Origin: Anaerosporobacter sp031551385
GTDB taxonomy: Bacteria; Bacillota; Clostridia; Lachnospirales; Lachnospiraceae
Reading direction: 5' to 3'
Assembly (NCBI RefSeq): GCF_031551385.1
Contig: NZ_JAVBNS010000015.1
Span: forward strand, 1 to 10,964
DNA length: 10,964 nucleotides
The notes under the pieces are model-generated. The model did not search any database. It worked only from the letters and a program-made list of their open reading frames with translations, and was not told where the DNA came from. Within the stretch, counting starts at the first letter, position 1. The number at the start of each line of letters is the position of its first letter. The position numbers were made by a program, and so were the translations under genes. This document shows, piece by piece, positions 7,003 to 10,964 of this stretch.

Positions 7003-7491
7003 TTAATTCTCGTCATATGCATCACCTATAAACTGAAAATTACTATCTAACCAATATAAGCTTTTACCCTCATTTTTCAACAAATATATCACTAATTCTG
7101 TAAAACTTTTTGCAATAATTGCACATTCGCCAACTACTCCATGCCTATCCCAAAAACTATCATAACATCTTCCTGCTCTTTCCTCTGCTAAATCAATAGT
7201 TATATAATTGTTTTCACTATCATTACAAACAATATACCATTTTGATGATATATCCTCCTCACAAAGATCATCAACAATAATAGGGTTAGCTAATACCATC
7301 TCTTTTGGACTAACAATCGTAAATCCATATTCTTTACTAAGAAACAAAGAAATACCACCACAATTTTCATAAAACATTTTTAAATCCATTGGTAAATTGA
7401 CTTCTTCGTCTAACAAAGGTTGTCCACACGGACTATGTACAATACAATCTGGCATACTTCTAATTTCATCAATCATTTTTACGATATCCAT
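7003..7491 (-). CDS. SMI1/KNR4 (SUKH) family protein, probable immunity protein
   Basis: A 162-residue protein. The start is the ATG at 7491, with AGGAG about 9 nt upstream. A TTG two codons earlier is in frame but badly spaced. SUKH-type pattern: LPMDLKMFYENCGGISLF (33-50), then FTIVSPKEMVLANP (57-70), KWYIVCNDSENNYITIDL (84-101) and a C-terminal FTELVIYLL helix (130-138). The superfamily includes many immunity proteins that neutralise nuclease or other toxin domains delivered by contact or secretion systems. No toxin is adjacent, so this looks like an orphan immunity gene. Its start and ribosome binding site lie within the end of the upstream gene (23-nt overlap), implying coupled translation. 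Family placement is good; the target is unknown. Confidence 0.82.
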   Translation of the reverse strand: MDIVKMIDEIRSMPDCIVHSPCGQPLLDEEVNLPMDLKMFYENCGGISLFLSKEYGFTIVSPKEMVLANPIIVDDLCEEDISSKWYIVCNDSENNYITIDLAEERAGRCYDSFWDRHGVVGECAIIAKSFTELVIYLLKNEGKSLYWLDSNFQFIGDAYDEN

Positions 7492-8047
7492 TATCAAAAT
7501 CTCCTATATACAATTCTATAATTTCACTCAATTTATATACTATAAAATCTCCTTTTTCGAATGTCATACTCGAATAGGTATTCTTTAAAGTATCTCGCAT
7601 CTGTATGAATCGAACAATTTCCTCTTCGCTTTCAAATAATCCATTTTTATTAAGTTGAATCGCTTCAAACTCTGGAATTCTCCCCGAAACCACATCATTA
7701 TTTATACAAGAATAATAGCTGCCACCTGCATATGCATAATCATAACCTAAAAATGTACTCTTTAAATGTGCTTCTTTAATCACTGGAAATCTCTTATTGG
7801 TTTCACATAACAAAATCCGATAATCAAATCTATTCTTTAGCAATTCATTTATATACTTCTTAATGTACGGAAGATCATTGCAGCAATCTACATACCTATC
7901 GTCACTCCATGAAATATCAATATTATTGACATAATACTCTTCCAATTCTCTGTTTGGTTTATCAAAATCAAAAGTCCAGTTCTTCCCCTCTATTCCTTGG
8001 TAAATCCCTTCCTGCTTTACTTGAATTACAATTCCATTTCGGAACAT
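7469..8047 (-). CDS. Hypothetical protein, possible immunity protein
   Basis: A 192-residue cytoplasmic protein that I do not recognise. It has no signal or membrane helix. Notable parts are WTFDFDKPNRELEEYYVN (24-41), DYRILLCETN (75-84), the Gly/Tyr/aromatic stretch FLGYDYAYAGGSYYSC (99-114) and a helical C-terminus (SEIIELYIGDF). The beta-rich, acidic, aromatic composition and the tight overlap with a SUKH gene suggest an immunity role by association only. The ribosome binding site is mediocre (GAGAGG about 12 nt before the ATG at 8047). A broken gene tail ends 23 nt upstream (8071-8209), the spacing seen between toxin tips and their immunity genes. Confidence 0.72.
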   Translation of the reverse strand: MFRNGIVIQVKQEGIYQGIEGKNWTFDFDKPNRELEEYYVNNIDISWSDDRYVDCCNDLPYIKKYINELLKNRFDYRILLCETNKRFPVIKEAHLKSTFLGYDYAYAGGSYYSCINNDVVSGRIPEFEAIQLNKNGLFESEEEIVRFIQMRDTLKNTYSSMTFEKGDFIVYKLSEIIELYIGDFDNGYRKND

Positions 8048-8070
8048 TATATTAAAGCCTCTCTTTCTAC

Positions 8071-8209
8071 TTAGTTTTTTGAAGTCTTTCTATATGTATT
8101 ATCCATTACTTCTTTCACAAACAGTTCTCTGAACTTATCCAAATTATCTATTACTGTAAGATTAGATCTATTATATCTTAGCCTTCACATATTCATTAAG
8201 TTCATTGTC
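8071..8209 (-). pseudogene. Frame-broken gene tail ahead of the immunity pair
   Basis: On the minus strand, 8209-8174 reads DNELNEYVKAKI and then stops (TAA at 8173-8171). A second frame is open from 8184 and reads RLRYNRSNLTVIDNLDKF and RELFVKEVMDNTYRKTSKN to a TAA at 8073-8071. Joined by one frame change, the two give a plausible helical C-terminus. There is no start codon with a ribosome binding site. By position (ending 23 nt before a putative immunity gene) it could be the remains of a toxin C-terminus, but I do not recognise the sequence, and short open frames like this can arise by chance. Confidence 0.35.
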
Positions 8210-8281
8210 CTATCTTACATGCGTGTATTCAAAACTTTCACAGCACATTTCTATCAGTAACTACTTTCGTAAAACATCTTG

Positions 8282-8866
8282 CTATAATCGCAAAAACCTA
8301 CTATATATTTGTTTGCTCAAATCAATCCCGCTTTCATTAACGCCTTCATACCAATCATATATATCAACAAATAGGACTTTGCTCCAATTTTCTAATAAAT
8401 AATCAATGGACTCTGCAATAATTAAACCATTTAAATTAATGCCTGTATCAAATACTTCATGTTCCCAAAAAGCAATTTTACCATTTCTTTTATCATAGCA
8501 AAAAGCATCTCCATTTGGAAATCTAAATATCGGATACCAATTTTTCAAATCATTTATAACGATTTCTTGCTCCTCTATACACCCTGCCTCTACACTATTT
8601 GCTATTTCATTTATCTCTCTATGTTTATCTAAAATCTCCTCATATGGGACTAATTCAATAAAACCTTGTATTCTTTCTGCATCTTCTTTCCAAACAAAAT
8701 GAAATTTTTTATAATTATTATACAAATACTTTACTTCATCAGAAATCCCATATTCAAACAAATCAAAAGAATAATCCATTTGATGTTTTAATATACATTT
8801 ATCCACAATTATAATATCATTTCTTTTATGGATTTTATTAACCAATTCCTCAAAATAGTCTTTCAT
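8282..8866 (-). CDS. SMI1/KNR4 (SUKH) like protein, probable immunity protein
   Basis: A 194-residue cytoplasmic protein resembling SUKH-type immunity proteins. It starts at the ATG at 8866 with GAGGT 6 nt upstream. Seen: DEVKYLYNNYKKFHFVWK (43-60), VPYEEILDKHREIN (73-86), YPIFRFPNGDAFCYD (111-125), then KIAFWEHEVFD (130-140) and a C-terminal helix, ESIDYLLENWSKV (152-164). The order (N-terminal helices, a 'PNGDAFCYD' strand pair, then the 'I..S...LL..W' helix) is typical of the superfamily. It differs clearly in sequence from the SUKH protein at 7003-7491, so the two are not recent duplicates. No toxin gene precedes it; the next gene upstream encodes a secreted RCC1 protein beyond a large hairpin. 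The cognate toxin is unknown. Confidence 0.72.
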   Translation of the reverse strand: MKDYFEELVNKIHKRNDIIIVDKCILKHQMDYSFDLFEYGISDEVKYLYNNYKKFHFVWKEDAERIQGFIELVPYEEILDKHREINEIANSVEAGCIEEQEIVINDLKNWYPIFRFPNGDAFCYDKRNGKIAFWEHEVFDTGINLNGLIIAESIDYLLENWSKVLFVDIYDWYEGVNESGIDLSKQIYSRFLRL

Positions 8867-8917
8867 AATGCTACCTCTACCATTGAATTAGAATTCTACC
8901 AAGCCACACTCATCATA

Positions 8918-8966
8918 AACATCACCCCTTGCCATCAGATAACTCAAAATAGCAAGGGGCGATGTT
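8918..8966 (-). terminator. Large stem-loop between the RCC1 gene and the SUKH gene
   Basis: The 15-nt arms at 8966-8952 (AACATCGCCCCTTGC on the minus strand) and 8932-8918 (GCAAGGGGTGATGTT) pair completely, with one G-U, around a 19-nt loop. On the plus strand that pair becomes A-C, so the minus strand is the better fold. It lies 33 nt after the RCC1 gene stop. No long T-run follows (only GTTTATG), so it may be a weak terminator or a 3'-end stabiliser rather than a classical terminator. Confidence 0.6.
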
Positions 8967-8999
8967 ATTCTCTACTTATTTTTATTGCTTCTATACCGA

Positions 9000-10379
9000 T
9001 TATTTCACCGTTACCTTACATGTTGCTTTCTTGTTTGTACCGTCAATGGTATATACCGTAATAACAGCACTTCCTTTAGATTTTGCAGTTATAACACCAT
9101 TGCTGCTCACTGACACAACATTAGAATTGGACGATTTCCAAGCGAGACTCTTACTATCCGCATTTTGAGGCTGTAGAGTTACTTTTAGTTTTTTCACATC
9201 CCCTCTTTTCATTGTAAGGGTCTTTCTATCAAGTTTCAGCTCTTCAATTAATAGTTTCTTTTCTGCATTAATAGTAATTTGAGTGTGGTTAAGAGCACCA
9301 TTACTTTTTCCAAGACCAATATGTCCATTTTGGTTTGAGCCAACAACTTGGACTGTATGATCTAACATCAATGCAGCATTACCAACACCACCAGCAGATA
9401 CCTTTTCTACTTTATCCAATACCTTTATTGGTTCTTTCGCATCTTGGGTTCCACCAATTTCCGCACGGCTATTGTTTCCCCACCCCCATAAAGTATTGTC
9501 TGTCTTAACTGCCATACAGTGGAATCCACCAGCATCTATCTGTTTTACATCGGACATAATAAAGTATGGTTCTGTAATTTTGATATCATTACTTGAGTTC
9601 ACTCGATTAAAATTATTATCTCCCCACCCCCACACATTGTTATTTCCATCAATCACATATGTATTAAAACTATCTGATGTAACATACTTTACATTATCCA
9701 TTATCTTCACAAATTCGCGTACATTTGTGGTGGTACCATTTCCAATTTGACCAACTTGATTTTTACCACTGCTCCAAAGGCTTCCATCATTTTTAATTAT
9801 ATTAGAATGGTAGCTACCTGCATCAATCATTTTGACATCTTTGGCAACTTGAATTGGCTCATTTTGATACTGTCCATAAATAGCAATTCCTAACTGCCCA
9901 TAATCGCTCATGCCCCAGCCCCAAACAGTATGATCCTTTTTCAGTACCAAAACAAAGTTGCTACCACAGGCTACATCAATTACATCATCCATGATTTTAA
10001 CGGGTGTTTTATATTTTTTAGCACCTTCTGCAGGGTTAATATGTCCAAAAAAGTTACTGCCCCAACCCCATAATGTGTTATCATCCTTTATGACATATAC
10101 TGCCACACTTTCATCATTGTCCACTTTTATGACATGATCCATTATAAAGATTGGAGTAGTTTCATCACTCGTCTTTGTACTTACCAAATTACCACCATTA
10201 TATCCACAACCCCATAGGTTTTTCTCTTCATCAATAAAAAAAGTTGTGTTAGTTCCCATGCGCACATCAGAAAACTTGGTAACTGTTATCGTCGCGGCCT
10301 GTGCAGTTGTTGCTATATTACTAGAAGTAATGATTAACACAAGTAATAAAGACAGAAAACATTTCATCATTTTTTTCAT
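9000..10379 (-). CDS. Secreted RCC1-repeat (seven-blade propeller) protein with C-terminal Big_2 domain
   Basis: 459 residues. The signal peptide (MKKMMKCFLSLLLVLIITSS, cleavage likely after TTAQA near residue 28) directs secretion. Residues 36-370 carry seven RCC1-type repeats of about 46-50 residues, starting near 36, 84, 134, 183, 231, 279 and 325. Each has the pattern V..I.AG..H...I..D..LWGWG, so they should close a complete seven-blade beta-propeller. The G-Q-L-G turn is eroded in blades 1, 2 and 5. Residues about 377-459 form a Big_2 Ig-like domain (LKLDRKTLTMKRGDVKKL, then AWKSSNSNVVSVSSNGVITA). No LPXTG or anchor is visible, so it is released or held non-covalently. The likely role is binding rather than catalysis. 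The start has GGGAGG about 9 nt upstream. It has its own promoter (10411-10439). Confidence 0.92.
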   Translation of the reverse strand: MKKMMKCFLSLLLVLIITSSNIATTAQAATITVTKFSDVRMGTNTTFFIDEEKNLWGCGYNGGNLVSTKTSDETTPIFIMDHVIKVDNDESVAVYVIKDDNTLWGWGSNFFGHINPAEGAKKYKTPVKIMDDVIDVACGSNFVLVLKKDHTVWGWGMSDYGQLGIAIYGQYQNEPIQVAKDVKMIDAGSYHSNIIKNDGSLWSSGKNQVGQIGNGTTTNVREFVKIMDNVKYVTSDSFNTYVIDGNNNVWGWGDNNFNRVNSSNDIKITEPYFIMSDVKQIDAGGFHCMAVKTDNTLWGWGNNSRAEIGGTQDAKEPIKVLDKVEKVSAGGVGNAALMLDHTVQVVGSNQNGHIGLGKSNGALNHTQITINAEKKLLIEELKLDRKTLTMKRGDVKKLKVTLQPQNADSKSLAWKSSNSNVVSVSSNGVITAKSKGSAVITVYTIDGTNKKATCKVTVK

Positions 10380-10410
10380 TAAAATTTACCTCCCAATATT
10401 TTATATGTAC

Positions 10411-10439
10411 AGAATACCATTAAAAGAAACATTTTACAA
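10411..10439 (-). promoter_or_regulatory. Promoter of the RCC1-protein gene
   Basis: On the minus strand, TTGTAA (10439-10434), a 17-nt spacer and TATTCT (10416-10411) make a housekeeping-type promoter with four of six consensus bases in each box. The start codon is 31 nt further on, with a strong ribosome binding site between. Confidence 0.55.
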
Positions 10440-10447
10440 TAAATAAC

Positions 10448-10461
10448 GCGGGATATCTCGC
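10448..10461. promoter_or_regulatory. Near-palindrome upstream of the RCC1 promoter
   Basis: GCGGGATATCTCGC is a 14-bp palindrome with one mismatched pair, unusually GC-rich for this neighbourhood. It lies 8 nt upstream of the -35 box of the RCC1 gene and touches the stop codon of the preceding gene. It could be an operator; there is no loop, so it is not a terminator. Confidence 0.3.
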
Positions 10462-10964
10462 TACTCTTCTAGCAATTCTCCAAAAATTTCTTCTACTGTC
10501 TTAGGCTGAATCGCATTTTGGGTTGCATCAAAAAAAGGCTTTGTTATCTCATTCCATGTTTCTTTATTTACAAGAACATCATCATACCCCTCCATGCGTA
10601 TTTGATAATAAAATGGATCCTGGATACCTTGTTCAAAATCCAAAATTGTCTCCCAGCCCCCTTTATCATTCAAGACAAGATATCGATCCGCTATGTAATT
10701 CGCATGCAACCCATTGTGGAACCATATTTGACCTGTTCCTAGTATCCTTGAATCCCAAGCTTGTCCTATGAAGATTGGAGAAAATTCATTTTCTTCTAGC
10801 TCATATTTTAAGATGTAAATCTCACCACAACTAACCCCCAATTCTGGAAGTCCATCTCCATCTAAGTCATTATAGTAAAAAGAATATGCGTCAAGCTTTT
10901 CAATTAATTCCTCAAACTCACTTCCTGCTTTATATAGATCTCTAAAATATTCTTTCTCACCATT
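10461..10964 (-). CDS. Hypothetical protein with DxDxDG loop, C-terminal part (runs off right edge)
   Basis: The frame is open from the right edge to the TAG at 10463-10461, 167 codons, with the N-terminus missing. A TTG at 10841 is in frame, but the upstream codons continue the same protein, so it is not the start. The stretch YYNDLDGDGLPELGV just before that position matches the calcium-binding or FG-GAP-like loop (D-x-D-G-D-G-x-P-E-L) common in clostridial extracellular and lipoprotein-type proteins. It is followed by beta-strand-like text (EIYILKYELEENEF) and an acidic C-terminus, VEEIFGELLEE. A signal peptide, if any, lies outside the window. It is probably a surface or secreted protein of unknown function. 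Confidence 0.72.
   Translation of the reverse strand, partial: NGEKEYFRDLYKAGSEFEELIEKLDAYSFYYNDLDGDGLPELGVSCGEIYILKYELEENEFSPIFIGQAWDSRILGTGQIWFHNGLHANYIADRYLVLNDKGGWETILDFEQGIQDPFYYQIRMEGYDDVLVNKETWNEITKPFFDATQNAIQPKTVEEIFGELLEE

Overview
This is an AT-rich window from a low-GC Firmicute, most likely a gut-type clostridium (Lachnospiraceae-like). That placement is an inference from strong purine-rich ribosome binding sites (AGGAGG type), Lys/Asn/Ile-rich proteins, a LUD-family protein, a secreted RCC1/Big_2 protein and DUF3298-like membrane-anchored proteins. There are no rRNA, tRNA, CRISPR or insertion-sequence features. Nearly every gene is on the minus strand. The exception is one plus-strand block of three genes at 4016-6904.

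Left part (1-3736, all minus). A membrane-anchored protein runs off the left edge (1-481). A roughly 400-base AT-rich gap follows, holding a probable terminator. Next come a LUD-domain protein with four cysteines (879-1472) and, 15 nt upstream of it, a small unknown protein (1488-1976). A 512-residue membrane-anchored protein with an EF-hand-like Asp loop and a DUF3298-like C-terminus (2117-3655) completes this part. Just upstream of it lies a 39-nt degraded copy of the 3' end of the same gene, evidence of a decayed tandem duplicate.

Centre (3889-6944, plus). This is the most informative block. It encodes a two-domain lipoprotein that closely resembles the NisI/SpaI lantibiotic-immunity lipoproteins, then an OmpR-family response regulator and an overlapping sensor kinase of the NisR-NisK/SpaR-SpaK size and layout, closed by a good intrinsic terminator. 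No lantibiotic precursor, modification enzyme or LanFEG transporter is visible. It therefore looks like a stand-alone sensing-plus-immunity module against a lantibiotic made elsewhere. Its base composition is visibly richer in GC than the flanks, which fits acquisition by transfer. A TATAAT box with an inverted repeat just upstream of a poor -35 suggests activation by the module's own regulator.

Right part (7003-10964, all minus). Two SMI1/KNR4 (SUKH) type proteins and one unrecognised protein form an apparent cluster of orphan immunity genes. Two of them overlap by 23 nt. Just ahead of the pair is a frame-broken fragment that could be the tail of a lost toxin or other gene. A large stem-loop separates this cluster from a secreted seven-blade RCC1 propeller with a C-terminal Big_2 domain (9000-10379), which has its own promoter. 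The window ends in a partial protein with a DxDxDG loop (10461-10964).

Overall the region reads as an accessory 'defence against neighbours' island: immunity to a peptide bacteriocin in the middle, immunity to protein toxins to the right, and secreted or surface proteins around them.
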